NCBI RefSeq assembly: GCF_900103135.1
Contig: NZ_FNGO01000002.1
Span: 52,480 to 116,479 of the forward strand
Source: Halarsenatibacter silvermanii
Lineage (GTDB): Bacteria > Bacillota > Halanaerobiia > Halanaerobiales > Halarsenatibacteraceae
DNA length: 64,000 bases
Direction: 5' to 3'
This document shows, piece by piece, positions 46,858 to 56,386 of the stretch; within the stretch, counting starts at the first letter, position 1, and the number at the start of each line of letters is the position of its first letter. The notes beneath the pieces are model-generated. The model was given only the letters and a program-made list of their open reading frames with translations, had not been told where the DNA came from and searched no databases. Position numbers and translations under genes: made by a program.

Positions 46858-47703
46858 TCAATCACCATAAACCTGAAGTCGTCTGTAAGCCAGAGCCAGA
46901 GCTGCTCCCAGTCGAGCATTTTTTTCCAGCAGCAGCATTTCAGCCTCTGGATATTCTCCGCTGCCATTTTTCCCGGGCCAGGACTTCCCCTTGCCGGTCT
47001 TTTTTGCGAAATCACTGATGAGCAGCATGCCCGTCTGCATATCAAGCTGCCGCTGAGTTCTAAAAATTTCAGCAGCTTCCTGAACCGAATTGACCGAATT
47101 GGGCAGAGCTTCGTTCCCTTCTGAATTCTCACCTTCCGAAGGATCATCGGTTCTAAAACCTACAACTTCCACGCCCCGACTTTTCAATCTCACATAAATT
47201 TGATCAGCATCGGAAGACGGTTGAACTCCAGAAAAAATAGTCAGCAGCGGCCTTCGAGCTAGCTCCTGCAGCACCGCAGCAGGAAAACTTTCATGATCAC
47301 CTGCAAAAGTATCACCCTTGAGGCCATTTTCTCCCGTCAACAGAAAATTAAATCCGGCTGATTCCGCCATAAAAATTGCTGCGTCAGCAGCGGCCCCGCC
47401 CGATCGGCTTTTGGCTGCAGCAGATGCCAGATTACAGCGGTCAACTCTGGCAGTCTTTTCCTTTGAAGCTAATACCTTCAATTCTTCATCGGTCAATCCT
47501 ACCTTCGGCTCACCTTCATAAACTCCGACACCGGCGGCAAGCGCCCCTTCTTCTTCTATGATTTTCTGAAGCCGGAGAAAAAACTCTAAATTTTCAGGAT
47601 GAGGAAGCCCGTGGATCAATGATGCTGTTTCCAGCGTCACCACCGGCCTGCCGGTTTTGTATATTTTTCTTTCCAGCTGTTCAGAAACTTTTATAGCTGT
47701 CAA
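46858..47703 (-). CDS. psuG: pseudouridine-5'-phosphate glycosidase
   Basis: Cleaves pseudouridine-5'-P reversibly to uracil and ribose-5-P. The 281 residues match the PsuG/IndA family: VVTLETASLIHGLPHPEN near the N-terminus, a catalytic-lysine region, AAGVGVYEGEPKVGLT and a C-terminal helix ending ALALAYRRLQVYG. No psuK kinase lies beside it. I prefer the TTG at 47703 behind GAGGTGG; the ATG at 47718 lacks an SD. A convincing terminator of the rubrerythrin operon separates it from the genes upstream. Confidence 0.9.
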   Translation of the reverse strand: MTAIKVSEQLERKIYKTGRPVVTLETASLIHGLPHPENLEFFLRLQKIIEEEGALAAGVGVYEGEPKVGLTDEELKVLASKEKTARVDRCNLASAAAKSRSGGAAADAAIFMAESAGFNFLLTGENGLKGDTFAGDHESFPAAVLQELARRPLLTIFSGVQPSSDADQIYVRLKSRGVEVVGFRTDDPSEGENSEGNEALPNSVNSVQEAAEIFRTQRQLDMQTGMLLISDFAKKTGKGKSWPGKNGSGEYPEAEMLLLEKNARLGAALALAYRRLQVYGD

Positions 47704-47802
47704 GTTAACCCACCTCATTGATTTATTCCAGATATCTGGCTGTTTTCCTCTATCGATAATCGAAAAATTACCCGCCTCTCCGGGAAACCCGCGAATTGAA
47801 CC

Positions 47803-47830
47803 AAAATAAAAACCGACCCTTTCGGGCCGG
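47803..47830 (-). terminator. intrinsic terminator after superoxide reductase gene
   Basis: Minus strand: CCGGCCC, GAAA tetraloop, GGGTCGG, then TTTTTATTTT. It lies about 110 bases beyond the sor stop codon and ends the rbr-sor transcript. Confidence 0.8.
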
Positions 47831-47938
47831 AATCGTTAAATTTCAATTTTATATGAAATCCATATTATCGCTATCAAATAATTCGAACTGCGGCACCGCA
47901 CCCTGCCAGAGCAAAACTGCAGAAAGGAGATGCCGGTT

Positions 47939-48289
47939 TTACTCTACTGTGATCTCCTTGGCAGCTTCCCATTGGCCGTGAAGGTTACAGAACTCAAAAG
48001 CTCTCAGTGTACAGGATTCTTCCAGCTTTATCATCAGCGTGGCACAGGCCTGAGTCTCGGGAGTGAAATCGACTCTGGCTATCTGATAGTAATCAGCATA
48101 AAGTTCCAGATACTGGATGAAATGTCCCTCTTCCATGGGATGATCTATTTCATTACCCATTTTTACGGTGACTTCAAAGAGTTCTCCAGCTTCGACTGTA
48201 TCGGGGGCAACTATGTGAGGTACATGCTTTTTCTCCAGAGTAGTCTTATCAGCAGGATCATCGAGCTTTTGGATATCATAATAACTCAT
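47939..48289 (-). CDS. sor: superoxide reductase (neelaredoxin type)
   Basis: Reduces superoxide to hydrogen peroxide at a non-haem iron centre. The 116 residues contain the EKKHVPHI loop (about 19-26), HPMEEGHFIQ (about 48-57) and the C-terminal FCNLHG with the Cys and His iron ligands. There is no N-terminal desulforedoxin domain, so it is the one-iron class. The ATG at 48289 follows GGAGGG; the in-frame longer version to 48352 adds 21 unlikely residues. Cotranscribed with rubrerythrin, which would remove the peroxide formed. Confidence 0.92.
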   Translation of the reverse strand: MSYYDIQKLDDPADKTTLEKKHVPHIVAPDTVEAGELFEVTVKMGNEIDHPMEEGHFIQYLELYADYYQIARVDFTPETQACATLMIKLEESCTLRAFEFCNLHGQWEAAKEITVE

Positions 48290-48370
48290 AATAATTTTTC
48301 CCTCCTGGCAAATTTTTGAATCGCTTATCTTCTCCCCAAACTGCGGGAGCATTGATGTTGGAGCTCTTTT

Positions 48371-48925
48371 TTAAGAAAACTTTTCAAATTCGTCGTGAGA
48401 TTCGCCACAGATAGGACAGTAGTCCGGAATCTCATTTTTGATGGTAAAACCGCAGACCTCGCAGACGCCGAGATAATCTATATCATAATCGGAGCCGCGC
48501 TCTACCGCTTCTTTGGCCTCGCTGAAAAGATCAGCGTGTGCTTTTTCAGCTTCCAGAGCATAATGAAATGTCTTTACAGCCTCATTTTCCTCCTGATTTT
48601 TTGCAACCAGGGAATAAGCAGGATACATTTGATCTATTTCATGTCTTTCTCCCTCGATAGCTCCGGCCAGATTTTCCGCTGTGTCGTTGAGGCCGAACAC
48701 TGCGCCGGAAGCTACCAGGTGATCTCCCTGAACATTATCCATAGCCTCAAAATGATTGCGAGCATGAACCTGTTCAGCATGAGCAACTGCTTTGAAAAGA
48801 GTCGCAACCATCGGATAGCCTTCCTCGTCAGCTTTGCTACCCCATACCTGATATCTCTGATAGGCCTGACTCTCTCCGCCAAATGCCGAACGCAAATTTT
48901 CTGACGTCATATCGTTCTCAACCAT
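48371..48925 (-). CDS. rbr: rubrerythrin
   Basis: Non-haem diiron peroxidase of strict anaerobes. The 184 residues have a ferritin-like four-helix domain with the Glu/His ligands (GGESQAYQRY near 15-24, VAHAEQVHARNH near 47-58, ALEAEKAHADLF) and a C-terminal rubredoxin-like iron site with CEVC and CPIC pairs. First gene of the rbr-sor pair. The promoter upstream is near-consensus, and an AT-rich dyad resembling a PerR box overlaps the transcription start region. Confidence 0.95.
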   Translation of the reverse strand: MVENDMTSENLRSAFGGESQAYQRYQVWGSKADEEGYPMVATLFKAVAHAEQVHARNHFEAMDNVQGDHLVASGAVFGLNDTAENLAGAIEGERHEIDQMYPAYSLVAKNQEENEAVKTFHYALEAEKAHADLFSEAKEAVERGSDYDIDYLGVCEVCGFTIKNEIPDYCPICGESHDEFEKFS

Positions 48926-48969
48926 GCTTTCACCTCTTTTATATGTTGATGTATTTACCAGGTTCTGCT

Positions 48970-48984
48970 TAATAATAATTATTT
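48970..48984 (-). promoter_or_regulatory. PerR-box-like operator upstream of rbr
   Basis: AAATAATTATTATTA matches the PerR consensus TTATAATnATTATAA at 11 of 14 specified bases. It lies just downstream of the -10 box, where a repressor would block transcription. No perR gene is in this window. Confidence 0.4.
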
Positions 48985-48994
48985 CTCTGAAAGT

Positions 48995-49023
48995 ATAATA
49001 ACATCGAAACCGTTATTTGTCAA
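48995..49023 (-). promoter_or_regulatory. strong sigma-A promoter for rbr-sor
   Basis: Minus strand: -35 TTGACA (49023-49018), 17-base spacer, -10 TATTAT (49000-48995). The transcript would start near 48988, about 60 bases before the rbr ATG. Confidence 0.8.
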
Positions 49024-49075
49024 GATTTTTCACTGATGACTATTTTAACTGCAATGCCAAAAAATTATTCTCATA

Positions 49076-51481
49076 TCAAATTTTGAGCTCCAGTTTGAGC
49101 CCGCTGGACAGTTTTACTTCTGTAAAAAGTGTTAGCTCGCCTTTCTGCAGAGTATAATCCTCAGCTCCGACCTCGTCTCCGTTCAATTTGATCTGCTCGG
49201 GCGGCTGTTCCAGCCCGGCGCAGACCAGCTCGATCTTCTCAGGTGAGTCGGAAAAGCCGGTATGAACGGTTTCAAGTTCCATGGTAAAGCTTCCGGACCG
49301 GCTGACAAGCTGAACTTCGTAAAGATCATATTCTCCCTGCTGATGATCAAAACTAATACCATCGTCCAGATAAAGATGTGTGCTGTCGCGGCTTTCAACT
49401 CTGCCGGGAAATAATCTAAACCTCAGCCTTTCAAAACCACCTGCAGGTGCCTGCATGTCAGGATCGGGATCTTCAAAGATCACAGAGTTCTCTTTTATGA
49501 ACAGGGGCATTCTCTCCAGGGGAGCTTCCATCACCCAGCTCTGTCCGCCGCGATAATAATCACCGGTCCAGTAACTATACCAGCCGCCTTTGGGCAGATA
49601 CACCCGGCGTTCACGAGAGTCCGGACGGCATACAGGTGCGGCAAGCAAGCTTTCACCGACCATTATCTGGTCGTTGATATTGTGAAGCCGATCGTCTTCC
49701 GGATAATGCCAGAGCGGCGGCCGCCAGATAGGCATTCCTTCCCTGCTCATAAGATAGAATAAGCTGTATATATGGGGCAGAAGTCTGTAACGAAACTCAA
49801 TATAGCGTCTAATTATGGAAGTAAAGGGCTCCCCAAAAGCCCAGGGCTCCTGAGCTCTGGTGCCTATGCAGGTATGATTGCGGAAAAACGGCATCAGAGC
49901 TCCCAGCTGAGTCCAGCGTGCCAGCAGTTCTCCGCTGCAGTCATCGGAAAAACCTCCCACATCACTTCCACAAAAACCAACACCACTCATCCCCAGGTTG
50001 GCCAGCATCGGTATATTCATCTCTAAATGCTGCCAGAAGCTGCGGTTATCACCTGTCCAGATGGCAGCCTGACGCTGGATGCCGGCAAATCCGGCTCTGC
50101 TCAAAACAAAAGGTCTTTCCTGTCTCTGTTCGCGGATGGCTTTTCGCGTGGCTTTAGCCTCGAGAAGAGCATACAGGTTGTGAAAGCGACGATGAGAATC
50201 AGCATCTCCATCGTTATCATGAAGTACATCATTCGGCAGAGTCCTGCGCTCGTTGAAATCTGCCGGTTCGTTCATGTCATTCCAAAAACCGCGCACTCCC
50301 TGTTCCAGATAATTTTCGTGCAGTTTCTTCCACCATTCCCGCACTTCTTCTCTGGTAAAGTCCGGGAAAACGCTTTCTCCCGGCCAGACTTCACCGGTGT
50401 AGATTTTGCCATCAGAACGGCGCAGAAAATAATCCTCCTCCATCCCCTCTCTATAAACATCATATTCGGGATCCTTTTTAACTCCGGGGTCAATAATGTT
50501 TATGAGGTTGATACCGCTCTGTGATAGTTCTTCGGCCAGAGTTTTCGGATCGGGAAACCGCTGCTCATCCCAGGTGAAAACCCTGAATCCATCCATATAA
50601 TGAATGTCCAGATGGATGGCATCGCAGGGAATATTTTCTTTTTCCATTCTGCTGGCCAGCTCCCTTACTTCCGACTCCGGATAATAGCTGTAACGGGATT
50701 GATGATAACCCAGCGACCACAGAGGCGGCAAAGGATGTCTGCCGGTAAGCCAGGTGTGTTTTTTGACGACTTCGGCCAGCTCCGGTCCAGCATAAAAGTA
50801 ATAATCTAAATTGCCGCCCTCACAGGTATAAATAAGCTGTCCGGAGCGTGAATCAGCCACATCGAAGCTGGATGGATAACTGTTGTCAAAAAATATTCCG
50901 TAGCTGTATTCAGGTTTAAAGCCAATATAAAAGGGAATAGAAACATACAGAGGATCAGTTGAAGGTACATGAGGGGAAGCTTCATCGGTGTTCCACATCC
51001 GGTAGGTTTTCCCTCTTTTATCAAGAAAACCTGTCTTCTCGCCCAGACCATAAATTCTTTCTTCGGTCCTGAGCTCCTTACAGGTCCTGAATTCATCTCG
51101 ACGGCTGCCGAGAGCCGAACCGGGAACATCGGCGTGGATTAGTTCATCGTTCTTATCGTAGAAATTGATCTGGAAAGGACTTTTACAGACAATCACCGTC
51201 AAATCCGGACCGGAGAGTTTCATTTTTTCATCAGTTTTTTCATATGTTATCTCCGGAGATTCGACCTCAGCACTAACAGCCGGGGTTGAATCCCGGGAAA
51301 ATTCTTCTTTTTTCCCGGCCACCACCCGGACTATACCCCGGGCCTGCCAGATCACTTCCAGACGATGTTTATCCAGATCTACTGCTCCTCCCCGAGCCAG
51401 CTCGGCAAAATCAAGCGCGCGATATTGATACTGAAAAGGTCGCTCTGCCTGTCCCTGAGCTTTAAACTCCTGGCTGTCCAT
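49076..51481 (-). CDS. GH31 alpha-glucosidase
   Basis: Retaining glycoside hydrolase family 31 enzyme of 801 residues. An N-terminal beta-sandwich precedes a (beta/alpha)8 barrel with nucleophile Asp in RGFWNDMNEPADF (about 395-407) and a downstream HLDIHYMDG. The acid/base region is ending in GSDVGGF. There is no signal peptide, so it is cytoplasmic. It likely releases glucose from alpha-glucosides; alpha-xylosidase or other GH31 activities cannot be ruled out. It starts four bases after the msrC stop codon. It could cooperate with the GH65 phosphorylase at 19299. Confidence 0.92.
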   Translation of the reverse strand: MDSQEFKAQGQAERPFQYQYRALDFAELARGGAVDLDKHRLEVIWQARGIVRVVAGKKEEFSRDSTPAVSAEVESPEITYEKTDEKMKLSGPDLTVIVCKSPFQINFYDKNDELIHADVPGSALGSRRDEFRTCKELRTEERIYGLGEKTGFLDKRGKTYRMWNTDEASPHVPSTDPLYVSIPFYIGFKPEYSYGIFFDNSYPSSFDVADSRSGQLIYTCEGGNLDYYFYAGPELAEVVKKHTWLTGRHPLPPLWSLGYHQSRYSYYPESEVRELASRMEKENIPCDAIHLDIHYMDGFRVFTWDEQRFPDPKTLAEELSQSGINLINIIDPGVKKDPEYDVYREGMEEDYFLRRSDGKIYTGEVWPGESVFPDFTREEVREWWKKLHENYLEQGVRGFWNDMNEPADFNERRTLPNDVLHDNDGDADSHRRFHNLYALLEAKATRKAIREQRQERPFVLSRAGFAGIQRQAAIWTGDNRSFWQHLEMNIPMLANLGMSGVGFCGSDVGGFSDDCSGELLARWTQLGALMPFFRNHTCIGTRAQEPWAFGEPFTSIIRRYIEFRYRLLPHIYSLFYLMSREGMPIWRPPLWHYPEDDRLHNINDQIMVGESLLAAPVCRPDSRERRVYLPKGGWYSYWTGDYYRGGQSWVMEAPLERMPLFIKENSVIFEDPDPDMQAPAGGFERLRFRLFPGRVESRDSTHLYLDDGISFDHQQGEYDLYEVQLVSRSGSFTMELETVHTGFSDSPEKIELVCAGLEQPPEQIKLNGDEVGAEDYTLQKGELTLFTEVKLSSGLKLELKI

Positions 51482-51485
51482 TTGA

Positions 51486-52019
51486 TTACCCCCCGCCGTT
51501 AAAGTTTATCTCTACAAACTCCGACTGTCCCAGCAGTATTTCAGTCAGCTCTTCCAGATTTTCAGCATCTCTGCTGTCAAAGCGTTCCAGTTGGGGACTG
51601 TCAATATCCAGAACACCGATCAATTTTTCACTTTTTTTCAGAGGAATCACAATCTCCGATTTAGACCGGGGATCACATGCTATGTGTCCGGGAAAGTCAT
51701 GCACATCTGGCACCACCAGGGTCTTTTCTTCGACCAGGGCGGTTCCGCATACTCCCTCACCCGGTGGGATGCGTGTACAGGCCGGCCTTCCCTGAAAAGG
51801 CCCCAGCAGCAGAGTTTTATCCTGCCGACACAGATAAAAACCCGCCCAGTTAATTCCGGGTAGCCTTTGAAAAATAAGAGCTGCTGTGTTGGCCAGATTT
51901 GCCAGCCAGTCCCTTTCATCTTCAACCAGATTTTTGAGTTCCAATTTGATCTCTTTATAAAGTTCTTTTTTCATCGGATAATCTCCTGCTTCTATCTCTT
52001 CATTATTCTTCTCAGACAT
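51486..52019 (-). CDS. msrC: free methionine-(R)-sulfoxide reductase (GAF domain)
   Basis: Reduces free methionine-R-sulfoxide, using thioredoxin. The 177 residues form a single GAF domain: WAGFYLCR (about 61-68), GVCGTA (Cys about 91) and CDPRSKSEIVIPL (Cys about 113), the catalytic/resolving cysteines of fRMsr. I start it at the ATG at 52019 behind GGAGGAGG. The longer frame to 52109 adds a hydrophobic 30-residue extension without an SD and overlaps a repeat. It runs straight into the GH31 gene. Confidence 0.88.
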   Translation of the reverse strand: MSEKNNEEIEAGDYPMKKELYKEIKLELKNLVEDERDWLANLANTAALIFQRLPGINWAGFYLCRQDKTLLLGPFQGRPACTRIPPGEGVCGTALVEEKTLVVPDVHDFPGHIACDPRSKSEIVIPLKKSEKLIGVLDIDSPQLERFDSRDAENLEELTEILLGQSEFVEINFNGGG

Positions 52020-52049
52020 TTTTACCTCCTCCACTTTAAAGGTTATTCC

Positions 52050-52080
52050 TGTTATCAGTTGAGAGATATCGTATAAGATC
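52050..52080 (+). repeat. copy B of a 31-bp dispersed repeat
   Basis: Matches the copy at 18382-18412 at 30 of 31 positions by hand alignment, with a weaker relative at 9306-9336. Read on the plus strand it would supply a promoter-like pair CTGTTA (52049-52054), 17 bases, TATAAG (52072-52077), pointing towards comFB. On the minus strand it lies just upstream of msrC. Confidence 0.6.
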
Positions 52081-52193
52081 ACCAACATGAAAATAATAGC
52101 TGGATCCACGTAAAATTTGAAACCGACCGCAATAAAGGATTTCTCAGGACATATACAGAATATATTAATATGGGAAAGGAGGGGTGGTTAACC

Positions 52194-52565
52194 ATGGCCG
52201 AAGATAAACATCTCGATCGTCAGCCATTTGACAGGGAACAGCTTCAGAAAGATCTGCACAACTATACCGAAGACTTTGTTCTGGATAAAATGGAAGAACT
52301 TATCATGAAAGAAGAACAATTTGAAGATGTATGTACATGCCGCAGCTGCCTTTTAGATATAGCTTCGTACACATTGAATAGAATTCCGGCCAAGTATATA
52401 GCGAGTCCCCAGGGCAGCCTGCATGCTAAATTGATAGAGTTTGAACACCAGGTAAATGTCGATATCGTCTCGGTGCTTACTAAAGCAATCAGAATCGTTT
52501 CCAAAAACCCCCGACATGATGAGGATAATTCCAGCCCGAAAAAACCCGGTGCTGATAAAAGCTAA
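52194..52565 (+). CDS. ComFB-family protein
   Basis: A 123-residue small helical protein of the late-competence ComFB family. The conserved core runs about 30-105: VLDKMEELI, CTCRSCLLDIASYTLNRIP and YIASPQGS. In cyanobacteria, members of this family bind cyclic dinucleotides (CdgR). In Bacillus, comFB lies in the DNA-uptake comF operon, but no competence genes are near here. The ATG at 52194 follows AAGGAGGGG; an upstream ATG at 52170 contains that SD. The only plus-strand gene in the GC-richer part. It ends with a strong terminator. Confidence 0.85.
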   Translation: MAEDKHLDRQPFDREQLQKDLHNYTEDFVLDKMEELIMKEEQFEDVCTCRSCLLDIASYTLNRIPAKYIASPQGSLHAKLIEFEHQVNVDIVSVLTKAIRIVSKNPRHDEDNSSPKKPGADKS

Positions 52566-52590
52566 AAAATGATAACAGACCATCAAATAA

Positions 52591-52619
52591 AGGCCCCCTG
52601 TTGTCAGGGGGCCTTTTTA
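52591..52619. terminator. bidirectional terminator between comFB and the corrinoid activator
   Basis: Perfect 10-base stem (AGGCCCCCTG / CAGGGGGCCT) with a four-base loop, T-run on the plus strand and TTTATTT on the minus strand. It serves the convergent genes on both sides. Confidence 0.9.
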
Positions 52620-52632
52620 TCAGCTCTGAAAA

Positions 52633-54471
52633 TTAGCCGGTGCCGGTTTCAATTTTTTTGTTTTCCAGCTTCGGAAAAGACATCCGGTCTGTAAACTCCT
52701 GTTGAAATTCAGTTGAAGTCGATAGCTCCAGGTATTCAGTTTTTTCCTTATAATCCGCCGCTTTATCTGCGAGATTTTCATTGAGCAGCATCATTCTTGC
52801 TCCTGCTCCTGCTCCATTTCCTGCCTGATAGATCCTGTCCTCCAGCTTTTCCGGTATCATCCCTACTTCACAGGCATGTCTCTTATCCAGATAATTGGCA
52901 AAACCGCCGACCAGATAAACCTCATCAATCTGCTGCGTACCTATCTCAGCCCTATCCATCAGGATTTCTATACCTGCTCGAATGGCCCCTTTGGCCAGCT
53001 GCATCTGCCGCACATCTTTTTGTGTGAAAAATAGAGGCCTTTCCCGTCCTGATTCATCTTCCGTAAAGAGTTTGAGCCGGGCGATATCATTTTTTCTTTC
53101 ATATCTCCGGCGCCAGAAGTCAGGCAGCTTTTCTTTATCCTGGAAAGAGCCGGAAGCTGTCACAACCCCTGCTTTCAGCAGGCCGGCGGTGAGATCAAGC
53201 AGACCGGAACCACAAATTCCCACAGGTTTTTGGGCATCGATGGTGGTATAATCAAATCCATCCTTCCGAACCTCAAAACTATCAGCTGCTCCCGGCATAG
53301 CGGCCATGCCCTCACTTATATTTCCTCCTTCAAAGGAGGGGCCTGCAGCCACAGAACAGGCATAAATTTTGTCGCTTTTTCCCAGAGCAACTTCTCCGTT
53401 GGTTCCTATATCGACAAGCAGGTTGTAATTTTCGGTGTCGGCCAGATCAACTGCCAGCATATCAGCAACTATGTCGCCGCCTACATATCCCGAGATAGAG
53501 GGAAGTATCTCTATCTCCCCCTGCGGATTAATATCGAGTCCAGGATCTGAGGGAGAAAACTTCTGCTGATCACAGATGGTGGGGATAAAAGGAGAATTGG
53601 CGATATCTTCACTGTTAAGCCCCAGAAAACTGTGCAGCATTATTGTGTTGCCGGCAAAAACCATGCGATATATATCATCGGTCTCCAGATCCATCTTTTC
53701 AGCTAATCCGGCCAGACTGCTGTTCAATTTTTCCACCAGCATCCGCTGCAGTTTCCGCCAGCCGTCTTTCTGATCCCTGGCAGCCTGAATCCTGCTGATG
53801 ACATCAGCCCCCAGTTCTTTCTGAGGATTGTAGAATGAATCTACCGCCAGTTCCCGTCCGGATTCCAGATCGAGCAGATAAACGACCACCGTAGTTGTGC
53901 CTATGTCCACCGCCGCTCCTGCAGCTCTTAGAATTTCCTCCTGACTGCCGATGCGGGCAAGGTATTCATCTTTGCCCACGGCGACAATTTCATTCTCTTC
54001 ACGTCTTTTTTCCAGCTGCTTGATCGCTGAAAGCGAAGTTTCCTCCATATCCCCCCTGTCAAAAATTCGGCGCAGATAACTGCGCTGATCCTCCAGACTG
54101 GGCTCCTCAAAATCATAAATATATCTGTTCCAGCCGTTATCAATCTCGCAGCTGACTTCCTCCTCACCGGCCAGAATGCTTATTTCTCCGCCTTTTTCTA
54201 TTTCTACAGTGAGATCTTCCTCAACGGTGTGAAGGCAGGCCAGCCTGATACCCTCTTCCAGCTCTGAATTTTCCAGAAGGTTTCTCTCGCGAGCTTTAGG
54301 AGAAGGAGCTGGTTTTATAAGAGCTTTGCATTTACCGCAGGTGCCCTTTCCCCCGCAGTAGCTGTCCAGTTCCAGGCCGCTTTCCTGAATGACTTTCAAC
54401 AGCGGCAAACTCCCGGAGACATTTTTTGTTTCTTTTCTTTCGCCCTGTATTAACTCGACTTCAAATTCCAT
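52633..54471 (-). CDS. ATP-dependent reductive activator of corrinoid proteins
   Basis: A 612-residue RACo/RamA-like DUF4445 protein. The N-terminal plant-type 2Fe-2S ferredoxin domain has Cys39, Cys45, Cys48 and Cys79 (CGGKGTCGKC). A linker and a large ASKHA ATPase region follow, with AAVDIGTTTVVVYL (about 186-199), a GTNGE loop, GICGSGLLDL and VYLVGGFANYL. It would reduce inactive Co(II) corrinoid methyl carriers to Co(I). Next to the MttB-fhs cluster, but behind its own candidate promoter and after the fhs terminator. Its corrinoid partner is not in the window. Confidence 0.92.
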   Translation of the reverse strand: MEFEVELIQGERKETKNVSGSLPLLKVIQESGLELDSYCGGKGTCGKCKALIKPAPSPKARERNLLENSELEEGIRLACLHTVEEDLTVEIEKGGEISILAGEEEVSCEIDNGWNRYIYDFEEPSLEDQRSYLRRIFDRGDMEETSLSAIKQLEKRREENEIVAVGKDEYLARIGSQEEILRAAGAAVDIGTTTVVVYLLDLESGRELAVDSFYNPQKELGADVISRIQAARDQKDGWRKLQRMLVEKLNSSLAGLAEKMDLETDDIYRMVFAGNTIMLHSFLGLNSEDIANSPFIPTICDQQKFSPSDPGLDINPQGEIEILPSISGYVGGDIVADMLAVDLADTENYNLLVDIGTNGEVALGKSDKIYACSVAAGPSFEGGNISEGMAAMPGAADSFEVRKDGFDYTTIDAQKPVGICGSGLLDLTAGLLKAGVVTASGSFQDKEKLPDFWRRRYERKNDIARLKLFTEDESGRERPLFFTQKDVRQMQLAKGAIRAGIEILMDRAEIGTQQIDEVYLVGGFANYLDKRHACEVGMIPEKLEDRIYQAGNGAGAGARMMLLNENLADKAADYKEKTEYLELSTSTEFQQEFTDRMSFPKLENKKIETGTG

Positions 54472-54512
54472 GAAAATTTAGCCCCCCTAATAGTTACGGA
54501 TCTCCTTGTTGT

Positions 54513-54521
54513 ATAATACCA
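54513..54521 (-). promoter_or_regulatory. candidate extended -10 promoter for the corrinoid activator gene
   Basis: Minus strand TGGTATTAT (TGn plus TATTAT), about 50 bases upstream of the start codon. No good -35 element was seen. Confidence 0.4.
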
Positions 54522-54571
54522 CAGCAGGATCAAAAAATATGTAATTTTGTTACACTTTCAGAATGAAAAAT

Positions 54572-54612
54572 CAGCAGCAAAGCCGGACAGTATGCAAACT
54601 GTCCGGCCGCTG
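54572..54612 (-). terminator. terminator after fhs
   Basis: Perfect 9-base stem GCCGGACAG / CTGTCCGGC with an eight-base loop, extended by GCAGC/GCTGC outer pairs. Followed on the minus strand by TTTGCTGCTGATTTTT. It starts about 55 bases after the fhs stop codon. Confidence 0.65.
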
Positions 54613-54665
54613 CCTATGATCCCGCTTATGGGAGGATCAAATGAGGGCTGTGCTCAAGCGATTTA

Positions 54666-56324
54666 TTAGAAGAGACCGCTTATCTTGCCGTCCTCATCGA
54701 TGTCTATATCTTCCGCAGAAGGTGTCTCAGGCAGTCCAGGCATGGTCATAACCGGACCGGTAATCGGGACGAGGAAGCCGGCTCCGGCCGAAATATTTAT
54801 TTCTCTGACGCTCAAGGTGAATCCGGTAGGACGGCCCTTCAGATGAGGCTTATCTGAGATAGAATCCTGAGTTTTGGCCATGCAGATGGGCAGATCATCA
54901 TAGCCAGAAGCTGTGTATCTCTCGATCTGCTCTTCAGCCTGATCGCTGTATTCGACTCCGTCGGCACCATAAACCTCGGTGGCGATGGTTTCTATCTTTT
55001 CCTTGATAGATTTATCAGCTTCGTAAAGGAAGTCGAATTCTGATTCTTGATTTTCCACCAGATCCAGCACTTTTTCGGCCAGCTCTTCTCCACCTTCGCC
55101 GCCTTTAGCGAAAACCTCGGAGAGAGCAACCTCTACGCCCATATCCTCGCAGCGCTCACGGATGAGTTCGAGTTCTGCTTCGGTGTCATGGGGGAAGCGG
55201 TTGATAGCAACAACCAGCGGCAGGCCGAACTTCTGAATGTTCTCTATATGCTTTTCCAGATTTTCAATGCCGCCGGACAGAGCATCCAGATCCTCATCTT
55301 CCAGCTCATCCAGTTCTTTGCCGCCGTGCATCTTGAGCGCTCGGGCGGTGGCAACCACAACGGTGGCCTCCGGACTTAGATCACCATAACGGCATTTGAT
55401 ATTGAAGAATTTCTCGGCTCCCAGATCGGCACCGAAACCTGCTTCAGTGATGGTAATATCGCTCACTGCCATGGCCATCTTGGTAGCTGTCAGGCTGTTG
55501 CAGCCGTGAGCTATATTGGCAAAGGGTCCGCCGTGAACAAAAGCCGGAGTGTTTTCTAGAGTCTGAACAAGGTTCGGCCTGATGGCATCTTTAAGCAGCG
55601 CTGCCATAGCCCCATGTACGTTCAATTCTTTTGCCGCTACGGGTTCATCGTCAAAGGTATAACCTATGACTATTTCACCCATGCGCTCTTTGAGCTCGGC
55701 GATATTGTTGGCCAGGCAGAGGATAGCCATAATTTCTGAGGCCACAGTTATCATGAAGTTATCCTCTCTGGGCAGACCATAGCCACCCAGACCGACAACA
55801 ATATTTCTCAGAGCCCGGTCGTTCATGTCAACCACCCGGGAAAAACCGACCTTGTTGGGGTCCAGGCCGAGCTCGTTGCCCTGGAACATATGATTATCGA
55901 TAGTCGCTGAAAGCAGATTATGAGCTATCCCGATCGCGTGAATGTCGCCGGTAAAATGAAGGTTGATATCCTCCATAGGAATTACCTGAGAATATCCACC
56001 TCCGGCAGCTCCACCTTTAACGCCCATGGCGGGGCCCAGAGAAGGTTCCCGGATCGCTATCGCGCAATCTTCACCGAGTCTGTTCATCGCCTGTCCCAGA
56101 CCGACAGTAGTGGTGGTCTTGCCTTCTCCAGCTGCTGTAGGGGTCATGGCGGTGACCAGAACCAGATTGCTGTCCAGATCTCTTTCCTCGAGAACATCCA
56201 TATTGACCTTGGCTTTATTATCCCCGTACTGCTCGATATCGTCCTCTGTCAGGCCTACCTTTTCCGCTATGTCGACGATATGTTCCTGTTCGGCTTCCTG
56301 AGCAATTTCAATATCATTCTTCAT
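54666..56324 (-). CDS. fhs: formate-tetrahydrofolate ligase
   Basis: ATP-dependent formation of 10-formyl-THF from formate and THF. It is reversible, so it can also release formate with ATP gain when methyl groups are oxidised. The 552 residues match the family, with the ATP loop [15 protein letters not shown] (about 61-75), [18 protein letters not shown] and the C-terminal [15 protein letters not shown]. It is strongly acidic. It lies 62 bases downstream of the MttB-type gene, an unusual and informative pairing. Confidence 0.97.
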   Translation of the reverse strand: MKNDIEIAQEAEQEHIVDIAEKVGLTEDDIEQYGDNKAKVNMDVLEERDLDSNLVLVTAMTPTAAGEGKTTTTVGLGQAMNRLGEDCAIAIREPSLGPAMGVKGGAAGGGYSQVIPMEDINLHFTGDIHAIGIAHNLLSATIDNHMFQGNELGLDPNKVGFSRVVDMNDRALRNIVVGLGGYGLPREDNFMITVASEIMAILCLANNIAELKERMGEIVIGYTFDDEPVAAKELNVHGAMAALLKDAIRPNLVQTLENTPAFVHGGPFANIAHGCNSLTATKMAMAVSDITITEAGFGADLGAEKFFNIKCRYGDLSPEATVVVATARALKMHGGKELDELEDEDLDALSGGIENLEKHIENIQKFGLPLVVAINRFPHDTEAELELIRERCEDMGVEVALSEVFAKGGEGGEELAEKVLDLVENQESEFDFLYEADKSIKEKIETIATEVYGADGVEYSDQAEEQIERYTASGYDDLPICMAKTQDSISDKPHLKGRPTGFTLSVREINISAGAGFLVPITGPVMTMPGLPETPSAEDIDIDEDGKISGLF

Positions 56325-56386
56325 ACTGATTAATTCCCCCTTATTTGTTTTGGTCTAAATCACATTGATTTTATTTGATGAAAAAT

